Source: Boswellia sacra
Taxonomy: Eukaryota; Streptophyta; Magnoliopsida; Sapindales; Burseraceae
Reading direction: 5' to 3'
Length of the DNA stretch: 64,000 bases
Assembly (NCBI GenBank): GCA_013180625.2
Contig: SNVD02004686.1
Span: forward strand, 124,001 to 188,000
Shown: positions 12,805-27,302 of the stretch, in pieces
How positions within the stretch are numbered: the first letter of the stretch is position 1
Layout of the letters: every line of letters starts with the position of its first letter
The notes under the pieces: generated by a model
Databases searched by the model: none
Seen by the model: the letters and a program-made list of their open reading frames with translations, nothing else
What the model was told of the DNA's origin: nothing
Position numbers and translations under genes: made by a program

Positions 12805-13150
12805 TTAGCATTTAATATTGTATAGGAAGTTAAACAAGCTTGCAATATTTCCTTTTATCAAGGCGTATTTGAAAAAATATAAATAACAAAAACAAAAGAC
12901 AAAACCATTTAGCCATTGGAAGCTATGCAAAGCACATCCTATAGTTGTGCTCTTTGGTCCAGATTTTAAAGAATTTTTGGGAGAACGCATAAGAGAAAAA
13001 CTCTATATAAATATATGAGAAAATTTTGTAAATAATCTTGAGGTATGACCTGATATCACAAATAAACTCTTTTTTTGAAAATAGGCAGAAAAAACCCTAC
13101 TGTTTACTAATCTATTAAGTTGAATGATGTCAAAGGTATTATTGTTAACT
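12805..13150. other. Intergenic DNA between MULE and LTR-like repeat
   Basis: No gene is supported. The part at 12900-12985 contains, inverted, a 19-base exact match and weaker flanking similarity to 6862-6905 on the other side of the MULE (CCAAAAATTCTTTAAAATC). Confidence 0.4.
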
Positions 13151-14635
13151 TTATGTTATGTTTTGACTTTTTAGCAAAACAAAAAAGACAATCTTATCCT
13201 TACAAGAAAAGACAAATTACAAAAATATTCTTTCTTTAGGAAAAATGTAGAATGCCCTTGGTTGTTGCGAGACTTCTGCCTAAGTTCCAAAGAGCTAGAC
13301 CATGTCATCTCAAAACCATCAGTTGATTAGAAAGAGCCATGTTGCGGGTATATCATTGTAACTTATATAAGAAAACAAATCAAAGCTTCTGGATGAGATG
13401 TGGCAGTGGGAGCAAATAGCAAATATGAGAGATGGTAATACTAACAAGACTAAAACAATGCCTATGGAATTGAATTATTGAAACAGTTGACTGTGTATGA
13501 CTATCTGGAGACAATTCTAGAAAATACAAAAACAACCCTAATTGCCCAGTTGATCTCGATCTTGAGGGCAATGATCTGACAGTAAGCTGAAGCCTGACAA
13601 TGTGAACAAAGTGACTAGGACACAACCAGTTATGCAAAAAACATTTTAGGGTTATACAGAATGACTACGACCGACTACGCAGATCTTAATGTAAATTTAT
13701 GAAATGAATAACTGTGTTTGGACTTGATGAACGAATGATCATGTCTAAGGGATGTATTTGGACAGTTTTTTGGTTATGAGATGATGAATGTAGCTAAACA
13801 TAGTCTTGATAACTACATGACATAACTAGGAGATATGTTTGGACAGTGTTTGAGACTATGAGGGTATGAAAATGGTTGATGAATGAATGATTATATCTTA
13901 ATGCTAGGCTTTGGATGTGATTCGCTTGATGATCTTACTGAAATATGACGAGGGGTTTATAAAGCTAATGTGTAGGAATTATAGATGGTGTTAACTAAGG
14001 TAAGAGATAAGATAATAAGTGATAATATTATAATTATCCCTTAATTATCTTAATAGTAATATGAGAAAAAGGCTAGGATAAGGTCTAAGAATATTTGTCT
14101 GTGATAAATAATATAATATAATATGAGAATAATATGCAAGGGTAATCTTAATCTATGAGACTTTTACCATCTTGCCCTCACCCTTAACATCAACTATTAT
14201 TTACTAAAATACCTGCCAAGTAGGCTTTGGCTTTAACACATTGGCTAAGTGGACCACATATTTCCTGTTTGTGCCCACCAAACCATAGCCCACCCAGATG
14301 CCCTATGGTTAGCTTGGGTCCACTTGATCTAAGTGTACAAATTGGGTACAGTTTTGAGTATTGATTTAAATAGTGATTTACATAATGATTTAGCCCAATA
14401 CTAACAAATTTTGTACAGGTACAAACTTGCTAGCTAGACTTTAATTATGGGCTTTTAATTGAATCAAAATTTCAAGGCCTTGTTCTAATTATACTAACTT
14501 TACTGATTGTACCGAAGTGCCATGGACTTTGATTTTTATTGAATACACAGCTTTAGATTTCCGATTTCTACTAAATATATGGGTTCAGATTTATGATTTG
14601 GCCTATGACGCCTAAGCCAAAATCGAGCATCAACA
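13150..14635 (-). repeat. LTR-like repeat, copy 1 (minus orientation)
   Basis: This stretch matches the reverse complement of 31097-32190 over about 1.1-1.5 kb, with many substitutions and length differences. On the minus strand the boundary is TGTTGATGCTCGATTTTGGC; TGTTGAT-type starts are common for plant LTRs. The low-coordinate boundary is uncertain. No primer site or coding region belongs to it, so it may be a solo LTR. It holds no gene; short reading frames inside are not credible. Confidence 0.65.
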
Positions 14636-14997
14636 CTTTATTAAGATATTTAGTTTCCTTATTAATTTTTTATTTTCTTTACTTTTTTGTCCATTTTTCT
14701 CTTTATTCCTTTTTCTCTTTTTCCTCGTTTTTCTCGTTTTTCTATTTTTTTCCCCTCTTCTTCTTCTTCTTCTATCTTTCTTTCAAGACTCTATCCTCTT
14801 CCACCAGTAACACCTTTGTCAAAGTTGAACTATTGCCTTGAACCTGAAACTTCTGTGAACTCAACTATGAGCGGGACTTCTATCTCGCTCCAAGCGTATT
14901 TGCGACCTCGATACTTGGTTTTCTTGTAAGCTCCTTTCAATGCTTAGAGGGTTGTACAGGTCAGGTCACGGAGACGAGACCTAGAGAAAAAGTTAAA

Positions 14998-16300
14998 GTC
15001 GCCACCCAGGTAAATAACCGCAATAAAAATTTGGATGACAACAGCCAATCTTTACAATTTTGGACCTAACGACCTATACCACGATAAAGAGATAGGTTTG
15101 GAAAGTTAGGTATGAGTTACACTCACCTGGACGGTAATCCAGCCTCCACTCTGGGTTTACTGAGTTCTAAATTCTAGATCACTAATTTACCCTCCCTAGA
15201 TCCTAAGTTTTATTATGCACACAACCACTTTTATCTTTTTGTTACATATCAGGTATCAACAATTTATGTACACATATAGAAAGGGGGAGGAGAATTAATT
15301 ACATTTCCATCAAACATGGGGGAAGAGATTGAGGATTACAATAATTTCTCATAATAATTGCAATAATAAAATAAATCATCACAGGGTACAAGAGTCTCAA
15401 GTCATCCCCTTCATCATTAAATAAAGTTATTAGCAAGCATAATTTGAATAAACAGAATTTCGACTAAATTAAAAATGGCATTAATCGTAACATTTATATA
15501 TTAATCATGCATAATTAGCATTCAAATATCTACTGAATTGATTGCTAATTAACCATTAACCAGCATACAATGGGCCACTAACTGACTACTAATCATGGCA
15601 TAGTTAATGATCAACTAACTACATAATTAACTACTAAGCATGCATAATTAGAATATGAATTACTAATTCTAAATTAAATATGACATTTATCGATTAATCA
15701 ACTACTACTAATCCTAGACGTGGCATAATTAACTAAATTATCCCTAAAATAAACATGGCATAATTATTTCCTAATTATGACTAAGCTACTCATAGCAATT
15801 AACTAAAAATAAATAGAAATTTAAATATTAGAAAAGGCCCTCAGAACCATACCTGAATCTGATCACTATCAGAGGAAGAATCTTGACTATGAAAATCACC
15901 AAAAGATTAATTTTTCAAGTATTTTCACCAGGATTGCTTCACTTGCCTCAAACCTAAGGCCAAGTGCCCTTATATAGGCCCTCCAATGGATATAAATGAG
16001 CTCGTTTCTTGATGGAGGACTGTAGATTACTGGCTCGTGCTTGTAAGCTAGAGGCGCATCCTCTAACAAAAGGTGTCACTAGGGTTCCCCAACCCTCTTG
16101 AGGCAAAAAACTTGAAGGCGTGTGCCTATAAGGTTATAGGCATCATCTTCTCTAAAGGCGTGCGCCTTTAATGTTACAGGTGTCACCTCGCGCCTATAAC
16201 TACTAGAGGCTCGCGTGCTCCTCTTGGAATCTTAAAGATGCACATCTATAAAGTCGATTCGTGTGTGCATTGGGCAAACATAATACCTAGGTCTTAACCT
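14998..16300 (-). repeat. Gypsy-type LTR remnant with promoter and primer-site-like junction
   Basis: On the minus strand a TATATAAGG box (reverse complement of 15968-15976) sits in ...GGCCTATATAAGGGCAC, as expected for an LTR promoter. Further along, at 15004-14998, the sequence is CCTGGGTGGCGACTTTAAC. TGGCGAC has the form of a primer-binding site, and a very similar junction (GGTTATTACCCTGGTGGCGA) occurs at 56206-56225 in front of a gypsy gag. I therefore read 15005 upward as an LTR and 14997 downward as its internal start, cut off at about 14635 by the LTR-like repeat. No coding part survives. The outer limit near 16300 is a guess. Confidence 0.5.
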
Positions 16301-16414
16301 CTCCCCCACCAATATCACACTGATCCTAAGCCTTCTTGGCTTTTCTATCCCATCTCTGGTGTCACTTGTGTAGTTGAGAGAAATCCTCTGACTTGATGTC
16401 TCTGGTTATCATCA

Positions 16415-17005
16415 TTGGGCCCAAAAAACCATAAGCAAAATTCTAGTGCTTACATCAATGCTTTATCATCCATGGAGATTCTCCGAGCTCCACTCGCGAG
16501 CAACCTTCTAATATTATCCACTTTTACTCTGAAATTCTCTACCAACAAAATCACGCATATCTCCAAAGCAAGAGAAAATCCTCATTCCCCTGCTATTTTA
16601 TTCTCCTCTAAAACCACAGCTCTATAGATTTCAACTCGTTTCGGTGGACTCACCAATTATCGCAACTCACTGAGAAAAAAGCTCGTTGATGATCAAAAGT
16701 TGCACCAAAACAACCCCATTTCTTTGAACACGAATTCTAGTTTCGAGAATTTAAATTATGATAATTTAGAAGAGAACAATTCTGAATTTAGTGAATCAAA
16801 GTCGAAGCCTATTGGTGAATTTGTTTTATTTAGTAAATTGGATAATCAGGTTGATCAATACAAGAAGGGTTCTGATTGCTGAGGTATTAGGTCTGGTAAG
16901 GCTTTTCCAGTTTTTAAAGATTCAAACGAGAACATGATGAAAGTTGTGGTTAATGAATTTGAAGATTTTGAATCGGTAATGTGTGTAGCTATTGATCGAA
17001 TGAAG
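16415..17005 (+). pseudogene. Broken protein-coding fragment of unknown identity
   Basis: A stretch of fairly normal coding composition in AT-rich surroundings. From an ATG at about 16470 it reads MEILRAPLASNLLILSTF, a Ser/Thr/Arg-poor hydrophobic start that could be an organelle-targeting peptide. A stop (TAG, about 16625) interrupts it. After a frame change the same kind of protein continues through a Ser/Asn/Glu-rich segment (NYDNLEENNSEFSESKSKPI), another stop (TGA, about 16880), and then GKAFPVFKDSNENMMKVVVN up to TGA at about 17006. I do not recognise the family. At least three breaks argue for a pseudogene, perhaps the first exon of a plastid-targeted protein; this is inference from composition only. 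Confidence 0.4.
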
Positions 17006-20000
17006 TGAGGAAAAAGGGGTTTAATTTTGGGGTTTTTTTTATTTACGAAATTTTGTTTAAAAAATTGAATTGAGATTTTGATATGGGCTAGGCTCACACA
17101 CTTACACTTATAATTGCTGAACTTGTAAATGATAATTAGTTGATTGGACTAAATAATAAATTTTGTATTATTAGAATCAAGTAAGGAGTTGGCATGGTGG
17201 TAGTGGTGTAAAAAGAAATGTTAATGTGTTAGGATCGAATCCACTTATATAATTATCAAAAATTTATTAGCATTAAAGTCATTTCAATGTCATTCCATCC
17301 ATCTTAATAGAGTTAAGATAACATCAAGGTTATTTGTGAAAATTTTCCTAACATGAAAGTCATATCGTTAATTTTCAAAAAAAAATGAGGTTATTTGAAT
17401 GTTAGATCATATCTTAGGGTTATTTGTGAAATTTTTCTTATATATATATTTATATATTTAATGATTTTTTATTAATCTAATATTTATTTATTTATTTTAA
17501 TATTGATGTGTTAAACCAGATATACGTGATTATAAGTTTACCCTCAGGATGTTATATCTAATATCCTATGGTTAGCAGTGAGGACGTGATTATGTATTTG
17601 CGAAAGAAGTTTGAGAATTAGTCCAAACTTGAGGGGGTTATTGTGATTTCCCCTTTTTTTAAAATATCTTGTGATAAGATCAATACATACAATAGATGTA
17701 TGTATTTATCTTACAATATCTTGTGATAAATATCGTATTCAAATAATATGCACATAAAATGTTTTTAAAACAAAAGAATAATTTCATTGGATTCAAAAAT
17801 ATTTATTTATTATATAAATAAATATTATTTAAAGAGCACACACTCCCAACAATTTAGTAATTAGTAGCAAAGCTATCCATGGACCAGTGGCACCACTCGA
17901 TTTTGTATTTTACTAAATTTCTTAAATTGTTGTCATTTATGATTTTTTTTTAAAAAGTATCATATTAAACTCATTGTTTTGTTATCTCATTTATTTATTT
18001 AATTAAAAATCTCTACGTCTTTAAACAAATTCTTTTATGCATCAAATGATAATGTATTAAATTCCAACACTTAATATACATTTTAGTTACTTAGTACTCT
18101 CCCCATTCATTTGTTTCTCTTAAGCTAATGTGTGAAGCTAAAAACTTTCAATAGTATAATTGGAGATAAAAATTTCTAAAATATTGCAATAAGTTTATCT
18201 ATCACCACTAATAAACAAAATATAGGGTCCTAATTGTATTGACGATATATATTGTTAGATATAATTTTTTCAAGCCCAAAAGCCAAAGTTCAAATCCAAA
18301 AGATAGGGTCCAATCCAAATAGGGTCATACTACAGTTTGCCTATTGTACACATATAGTAGTATTTTAAACCGTTAGATCAGATTCTTAAGTTTAGCCTCT
18401 AATCCAACGACTCTTCTTCACTTGGATATTTTATGCAATTTTTACCTTCAACCGCTTAAGTCAGTAGCGTTGAAATTCGACCAAAGATTTACAACTTTCT
18501 CCCTTTATCATCTGTGGGTCTTTCATGTCCACTAGATTATATATGATCTGGCAGAACGGTTGATTGATCCACCCTCCATCTGGGCCTTTCGTACATCAGT
18601 CATGCAAGAGTGGAAGCAGTAGAAGTCTCCATGGACCGCCTCATATTGCCTCAATCTTTCTTTTTGCCTATGGCATTCTACAAACATCGTGATAGATGAT
18701 ACAAACAAGGTATTATACATGTTCCAGTTCGGTTATTGACAACCCATGCCTTAGGGAATCTATATCGTATTCTTGTGTTTCAAGACTGTGGATTGTAGGC
18801 ACTAACTTTCCACGCCTCGAAGCACAATTTCTGGTATGCCACAACACATGTTCTCTTGGGTTTAATGCAGTGGCTCCAATTATCCATTGCAACACAATCT
18901 ATTAGCATTAAATAGGGATGTCGACTTGGTGTTAAAGTAGTGGATATCTCTAGTAACAAGTTCTAATTTCTAGATGATGAGATATTTATTAAGTTATGTC
19001 TACAAGTATTTAGATCCATAACATCTGCATTGAGGTCGGGGCATCGCGATGGCATAGTCGACTCATTTGCAGAGGTAATGCAATATTTTGATATATTATT
19101 GTATTATTATAATTATTTTAATTTACTTTCTGTAAAAAAAAAATGGTTTTATATTGTTGTTTGGTTACAATGTTAAATGGGTTTTATGCTTAAATTCGTT
19201 GTTGCATTGTGTGCACATGAATTTGTAACATTTTCCACCTGAGATTGATAAACATCAAACACTCTGTTTTATTGCAGATGCTTAGTAATATATTTATTTC
19301 CTGTATCTTCCATAATGGTTATGTAATGATAGGGATCTAATCATTTGTTTTGTTGTATGTTGCACCACATAGATAATGTTGAAGAAAATTATGTATTTTA
19401 AGTTGAAATTTGATTTGATTTGATTTTTTTTTTTGGAAACATGTTTTAAGTGATTACATGTCCATATCCCGTGGCGGGTAAATGTTTGTTATTTCAGATT
19501 CTTAAGCTGATTTAATTGTAGTGTATACAATGTGGTGATAGAATGGATGTGAATCATCCCATGCTTTCTCAACCCAGTTTAAGTACCTTAAATGCAGGAA
19601 AAGTTTTGTGGCATGATCATAATCATCTATGTTAATGCATTAATGTTTAATTATACAGATAACATATTTCTTGTTATTATTGTGAAGAATGTAATTAGTA
19701 AAGTAGTATTGAACAAGTTTCCAATAGTTCTTTGTAGTGTGATGCATTATCAGTTGTAGTTATAGGAACTTAAGGGTAATGGGAATGTGTGCGGATTTCA
19801 AGCTCTGCGAGAGAATCTTGGAGTTCATACTGGTGGCCAACCCGGAAAAGCATTCAGTTATCAAAAGGTATAAGATAAATCTCGGGAGAAATGGTTAACT
19901 ATGCTTTCATGTGTTTTGCACATTATTGAATGGTGTCAACCTTGCAAAAATAGTATAATAGGGAAATATATGTTTGTTAAAAAATTTATTCCATAAACAT

Positions 20001-21926
20001 GTTCAAAACATGGATCAATCAGGCGTATTTGATTGTTGCATCTACGGAGTAGACTTTAGGATAGCATGTTACTAGAGTAGTGATTAACTATGTCTAGTGA
20101 TTTTCATTCATTGTTGTTCTTGAGTTTAGGTGCATTACTGGTTGTGAGAAATGCAAGTTTAGAACTTACTTGTTGATCTTCTTATGTTTATCTATTACTT
20201 TTTTTGGCCTTTTGAGGCAAAATTCTGGTTATGGTAAAACAGGTTTTCTCATTAATGGTTTAAAATTTATTATATGAATGGTATATGGTACATCATTTTA
20301 AAGTTGGATGTGCAGGGAACATTGTTATATTGAACATTTTCCTTTATCTTGATGTCGTTCTGAATGTGTAAAACTTATTGTTATAAATGGTATCAAACCA
20401 GTTGAACAGATCCGTTGGATTGCAATCCTAAAAATAATTTTCATTTCTCCGGAAGTGATAACACCTATTTAGCATGTTGACTTATTTTTTAATGTTCCCT
20501 AAATTTGACCAGAACAAAGCAACTATCATAAAGGTCACAGTCGTCTTATGAGATGTTACTGATAGCACCATCATATATCCTTTTAGGTAAATTTCTTATA
20601 TTTATATAAGATATATGCGTGTATATATATGTGGCAAACTTGGGTGGGTAACCATCTTCCTTGCAACTATGAAAATATATGCGTTGTCCGAACCATACAA
20701 ACCATAGACTCCCTAAATTCGTTGGAGATATTAATACAAATGCGTCTACACATGTGACAATTGATGAATAACAAAATATGGACATTTTCAATGTAGATAG
20801 GACCTTGCAATAGTGCATATGTCTAGTTAGAGAAATGTTTTGTTTGAAAGCTGGGAGTAATTTGAGTTAGTGTTTATTTTTTCAATTATGACAGGCAGTG
20901 TTACCTCATTCAATAGGAAGTTTTTGGGTTTGATTTGACACTGAATTTATATTGTTTCAACATTTTTGTCCATAACATACTCGAGGACAGTATCAAGTAA
21001 ATATTTTATCATAGAGATTGGGTAATTTAGTTATTCCGATGTATATACTACAAATTTACAATTGTCCATTATCACAATTTCTCCAAGTCTTATATACTTG
21101 GAATCGCAAGAAATATGACAATGGCTTTTGAAGTCTGTACTTTTGCTTTTGTTGCTCATTGGAATGGGTATATATTATTTTCTCATGGCTGCTCTGCTAT
21201 TTTCATTTTCATGTTGATATTGTAGACACTAAATTTTTTAAGCTCGATGAAGGAATGAAGATATTGCAAATGATGCTCCTATTGATTTCAATTATGTATT
21301 ATGTTGAATTTTTCATCTGGTTGCATATTTTCTAGGTATGTTGAATAGCTTAATTATGTTTTAATATATTGGTCACATAAGAGTTGTAAATTTTAAATAA
21401 GTAAATACATCTTTTCAAATAGGCATTCACATGAAAGTTGTAATGATATATAAAAGTTTTATGTGATTATTTACATTTTTTTTTTTTTTACTATCTACAA
21501 GTTTTGCATAAAATTGTTTATAGATTTTATGTGATTGCTTACAACTTTTATATGACAATATAGAAATGGATATGTATCATTGCGTCAAAAGTAGGGGCTT
21601 GAAAATTTTTTTTTTTTTGGAAGTTAAATTTTCTAAAAAATGGTAGTGTTCTGTATTGACCTTAAGCTAGGGTATTGTTATATAGCTAGTGTAGGCTTGA
21701 AAAAGAAATTGATTTTTTTTTGGAAGTTTTGTCTTGCATCAATTAATTATTTAATTAATTATTTTTTCTATTAGAGTTTAAAAAGGAAATTATATACGAG
21801 ATTTGTTTTTTGATAAAAAGATTTATAAGGTTAATACGTATTAATTATTTTTCTTGATCAGCTAACTACATTAAGATGTTATAATTTCTATTATGGTAAT
21901 TTGCTAATTTTTTTTAGAAATATTGT

Positions 21927-21929
<3 letters not shown>

Positions 21930-21969
<40 letters not shown>
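21930..21969. repeat. (AT)n microsatellite
   Basis: An uninterrupted run of about 20 AT dinucleotides. Confidence 0.95.
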
Positions 21970-21973
<4 letters not shown>

Positions 21974-23317
21974 ACAGGTCGTTGAAAATGATTTGAAAGC
22001 TGGAATGTTATAATTGCAGAGATTACTGAATAATATACTATGAATTATGAACTTGTTATAGTTATAAATTTTTTAATATTTGTTGAAAAATCATGAGTTG
22101 TATGGATACCTTTTAGATGGTATAAAATATTTTGATGTATTATGAAGCTCAATTTATTTTTAATATAATTCTTTTTTATATAAAAATTTATAAACTTAAT
22201 GATGATATTATACGATTTTTAAAATATAAATGTTAAAATTTTTGAAGTTTTATATATCTTTAGTAATTAAGTATGTTAGATATTGATTCATATTTAATTC
22301 AAAATATGTAGACTAAATTAATTTCTCAAAGTAAACATATTGTATATATGTTAAAAATTAATTCTTCAACTCTATTTTAGATAGAGACGAATTCCTTATA
22401 TTTAATATTAAATTATTCTAGTTTGATTATTAACTAATTAAACTACATATATAAATTTCAAATTAGATTGACATTAATTACGATAACCACATAATAAATT
22501 TATAATATTATTTTGATTCATAACTTATTAATCAATCAAACTAAATTAATAATTTTTATTTGAATTGGATATATTTCAGTTAAGATAATACATGAATTAA
22601 TTTATTGACTTGTATATATGATCAGAATTGATAAAACCAATTAAATATAAAAGTAATTACTTAGTTTATTATATACTTTTCATAAGTATATTAAAATAGT
22701 TTATAAATATTTATATATAACTGTAACGGAGGATTTTCGTCATCAAGACATTACACTAATCTATTATATCTTATTATAAATATATGGTTTATATTAAAAT
22801 AATAGTAATTATAATATTTAAATTTGTAAAAATCATGGTTTAATTAACATGATAGCCAGTAAATATTAATAAAGTATACCATTCTTTATTATATGTATAT
22901 AATATCGTACAAGTATTGAAACATACAAAACATATTATGAAGCAACAATCTCTGTAAGATTCATTAGATTTATTTGTGTGGTAAAGTACCATTATTTATT
23001 ATAAGATTTTTAGCATTTAATTAATTTGTATGCATATAAATTTATAACAAAGTAATGTTCAGTAAGATATTATATATTATTTTGAAGTAAATAATTTTTT
23101 ATTAAAAAAATTAGGTAACCCACAATAAAGATCAGTAAGTTCATTAGAGAAATTGCATTGTATCTTTAATAGTTTTGAATAAATAGTATACGGTAAGATG
23201 AAGTAAAAATTTTTAATAGTTGAAAGTCAATAAAAATTATGTTAAATTAATATAGTGTTTTATAAATATATATATATTTACATAATATATTTTACTCGTT
23301 TTAATGTTTGATATTTG

Positions 23318-23366
23318 CACACACGCACGCGCGCGCACACACACACAGATATATATATATATATAT
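23318..23366. repeat. Compound (CA)n-(CG)n-(AT)n microsatellite
   Basis: An alternating purine-pyrimidine tract of ACAC, GCGC and ATAT blocks. Such tracts can adopt left-handed DNA; that is general knowledge, not shown here. Confidence 0.9.
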
Positions 23367-24960
23367 CTTCTGTTCTTAAATATGTATAAAATATAAGAAA
23401 ATGTATACCGTAACTAGGAATGAAACCAGAGCCATAGTCTTCCCCAATATATTGTATATGGTAAAGTAATATCCAATACAAGATTTAAATTATACAATAC
23501 ATTTATACAATTAAATTACATAATTAACTAATTAGTTATACAATGCATTTACACAATTAAATTAATTCATTAAGTAATTATTTGTATATGGTAAAAGTTA
23601 TTTTTGAAATAATTCTACATAAATGCAATATGTAGAAAATGACCCATTCTCTTATAATATTATCTTATACTTATTTGATTACTAACCAATTAAACTATAT
23701 ATAGATTTAGGCTTATGTTGACTTCTCATAAAATGTTGATTTATGATTAGCTAAAAAGCAAACTTAAGTCCAAAAAAACAAACACGTAAAAGTAAAAATG
23801 TATTGGAATAAGCAAAAAAATAATGTCAGACTTACAATTCATTAATAACAATATTTTCTTCAACTTAAGTTGACAAAACATTTTTGGACGAATAATTATT
23901 ATGTCACTATATTTAATATCTTTTATTTATTTTCAATTTTTACCTATCTAATGATAGTTTGTCAACTCAAGTTATATAAAAATAGTCGCAGATAAATTGT
24001 AAATGTAAAATTACTCTAAGTAAAATTCGAACTTCAAATAATAATTTAAAAAGCCACCTAATTATGAAGTTTCATATATGTGCACCTTATTTTCTTTAAA
24101 ATATGATTACATAATTAAATAGAAAATGATATCTAAATAATTTTATCAAATATTCAAATTATTAAATTGATTAATTTAGATAATTATAAGTAAGATTGTA
24201 AAATAAATATATTAAAACATTCGACCTCTTTCCCTATTCTCACCTAGATATATTAGAATATAATCTTTTTTTATAATTGACTTATGCAATGTATATTAAA
24301 ATGTTGTTGTTTCGATACTTTGAATTGCAACATATAATGATTTCACGTTACTAAAAAGCATATTTCATAAACATATACTTGCTTAATTTCAAAATATGTT
24401 GTACTCGTCAATATATATACTATATGAGTTGTGAAAGAAGAGTTTTTACACACTATAAATAATTGTATGAGTCACCAATTGATATATTAAAAAAGGAAAA
24501 TGTTTAAAATAATGCCACTTTAATTGAAATATTACTTGTTTCATAAAATTCATGAAAGCAAGTTTGCAAAATTTCATAAACTACATCTTAAGAAAAGAAA
24601 AAAGCCGAAATATTAGCAATTTTATTTGTTTACACATTTAAAAAATATTTTTTGAAAACGCATATTTATCAATACATTTTAAATCAATATCAACTATATA
24701 TCATTTTTAAAATTAAAGAAATTTAAAATCAATCATATATTCCTTTTGAATTTTAAGAACAAAAAAAAAATCAAAATATTCAAACAAACACAACCTAATA
24801 ATTTTAAAATTTTTTCTTTGAAGTTTATACATAATAAATTACATAAAGTATTATATTTTAGTTTTCACAACTTAATATAATAGGAAAAAAGGCCAATACG
24901 AGTGAGAATAATAATTATACCTACGTTTTTGTTTACTAATACTAATAAATTATAATTTAA

Positions 24961-27300
24961 AAAAGAAACCGCGAATCCTAGGCGCAAACAAAAATGCTAA
25001 ATAGCGTCAAAATTTCTCCGACTAAACAGAGAAAGTTGAAGGGGGAGACCATTCTGTTTGGTTGCAGGGCAGGGCGGTAATATAATTAATCATCAAAAGT
25101 GCGCAGCCCTCTTATTTGTCCAACTCCTATTCCTTTTGACCCGCCCACCATGCCACTTCCAAAGTCACCCTTGCAAAATTCTATCATAGATGTGGTGAAG
25201 GTCACCAGCCACCTCCCTTATTTTCTCTCGGTAAGTCCCTCATTCTCTTCCTTCTATCATTTGATATTGTTTTTCGTATAATCTTTCTCTTTTGTTTCAG
25301 GTTGCTGGATTTATAATGTTTTCTGGTGATAAAGTTACAGTCACATGATTATAGGGAGAGCTTCTGGGACGAAGACAAGGCATTTGATAAAATGCTAGGG
25401 TATAGAAAGATATGTTCAGGTCCGTTTCGATTATTTCCTATTTGTAGTAGCATATTATTTTTTCTTAATCTTATTGTGCCTCTATCTCTTCCGTATGACC
25501 TCTTATTGGTAACAAGCATCATTATCTTTTCTTTTGAAAATTCTTTCTCATTATACTCATGTCGAAGCTTTGGTTTTTAAATAATTTTCTATGATATTGC
25601 TCCAACTTTTTTTTAAGGAAATTTAGCTAATTGGCTAAGCTGGTTTTCAGGCTTGATGAACCAATCTTATTGCGGTTAGAGTTATTTAACGAAAAGTATT
25701 ATTTGCAAATTGGAAGTCATGCATATGTATTTTGTGTGATAATATAATTCTTTAATCCACTCCTTGTTCAAGATAGAGATGGTGTATGTAAGAAAGGTCG
25801 TCCACATGCTCATTGATACATAGTTGTGGTCACCTGATTTTTGAGATTTTTGTATGCTGGAATTTGTGCAACGCATGAGATAAATGCCAAAAATGGATTT
25901 CTCAACTCTTTCTTTAACTTTACCTATGCTCAAAGGAGTTCTGCTAGAAATGTAGCTGGTTTGCATATGGCCTGGAAAGGCTTTTCTAGAACTCTATTGT
26001 GGTTAACAAGGTTCAAGCAATTCTAAGTTAATGGATGCGTTTTGTAATTTCTGGAGGTGCTATCCATTGTGGTGATATTTAAAGATTTACTAATATTTGT
26101 CTTGGGTGAGTGTTGTTTAATTATATTTAGCAGATTTTCATTAAAGTCACAAGTCCATTGTTTTCTAGTATAACAATTCACATATACCTATAAGCTAGGA
26201 ACTTATTTTATAGTGGCATCATGAACTAGTATGCATTCCAACTAAGTTTAATCTGATCTTTAGTTGATTGTTAAGCAAATCTTTTTGTAATTTCCCCCTG
26301 ATTGAACAAGTATCGATATGAAGCATGGATTCTTATATATACCTTTTCTTTTAGTTTTCAATTTCTCTAAGTGCCTTATTTACATAGACTTGTTGCCTTT
26401 TTTTTTGAAATTTATGTTAATATTTTCAATATTATTTTCGACCAGGAATGCTTTTATAGCCTCACCTATGATCTCTCCCTACATGCTAATCTTGCAAATT
26501 TGAATACTTCGTTTGTCTATCAGATTGGTGGTTGACCATGAGCACCAAGAGCAGTTCCTCTAGTGGGTTCTGATCTTGTTTGGAACTGCTATTGTTGCCA
26601 AACCTATGAGATCAGTGCCTCTGAATAGTGATTGGCATTAGCTTCATCTAGTTCTTGTTGTTTCATATGCCATCTAACTTGATAAAATGATCTCAAGCTA
26701 ATTGTTACATCGTGGAATGATATATCTCTCTCAATTCTTAGCAATCCACCCAACCAGGACTTGATACATGATGTCATTAATGGAGTAGTGCCAATATGAT
26801 GTGGATAATGCTCTTGGGAATTAATTTGATTGCAAATAATCAAATCCCTAGAATTAACTTTACTACAGTTCACTCTTATCCTGGTCAATGGTAATTTATC
26901 AGTAGACAAATTCATCTAAAGAAAAAGCAATACAAAGATAACATCCAATTTCCTAATTTCTAAACAAGAGTCAATTTCTTGTTTACTAAGAATAAGAACC
27001 AGCTGTTTAAATTTGTTTTAAGTCTACAATAACAACTGTTCCACTAGATTTGTTTCAAGTCTACAATACATGAAAACAATGATGAACAACAACAAAACAG
27101 AAGTGCAGTGCATCAAATGCAGTTGAAGTTTGTTTCAGTCAAGGTTCCTGTAACTGTTCAACCGTAAATATCAAAATGCAAAGTGCAGTGAATAGAAATT
27201 CCTTCCCACACTTACAAAAGATAAATAAATATATTTAGAAATTTATAAAGCTTCTCCACTTCTGTCAATTTTTATGCTAAGTAATGAAACCTATAATCAC
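24961..27300. other. Region without an assignable gene, possible old exons
   Basis: 25016-25230 and 25300-25420 are less AT-rich, with splice-like signals: CTCTCG-GTAAGT near 25227 and TTGTTTCAG-GTTGC near 25301. The possible peptides (for example SPLQNSIIDVVKVTSHLPYF) match nothing I know. 25840-26020 is open on the plus strand and 26604-26915 on the minus strand, but neither resembles a known family. I do not see the C-terminal SNARE helix of the neighbouring syntaxin pseudogene here. Confidence 0.4.
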
Positions 27301-27302
27301 CT

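Larger units (their letters stand above)
17010..24960. other. Long AT-rich region without supported genes
   Basis: I see no coding exon I can defend. 17265-17660 has repeated phrases (GGGTTATTTGTGAAA) and ends in an inverted terminus-like CTTGAGGGGGTTATTGTGA. 18530-18905 and 19020-19075 have more balanced base composition and could be old exons (HRDGIVDSFAE at about 19050, then a GTAATG donor), but no family is recognised. 19760-19868 could likewise be an exon (LGVHTGGQPGKAFSYQK, then GTATAAG). From 21200 to 24960 the DNA is very AT-rich with simple repeats. Confidence 0.45.

Noticed and set aside
14593..14929. Phe/Ser-rich open frames on the plus strand
   Set aside because: Produced by a TTTTTCTC/CTTCTT pyrimidine tract.
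15861..16000. A TATA box as the promoter of a host gene
   Set aside because: It is in the correct place and orientation for the gypsy LTR remnant, and no gene follows.
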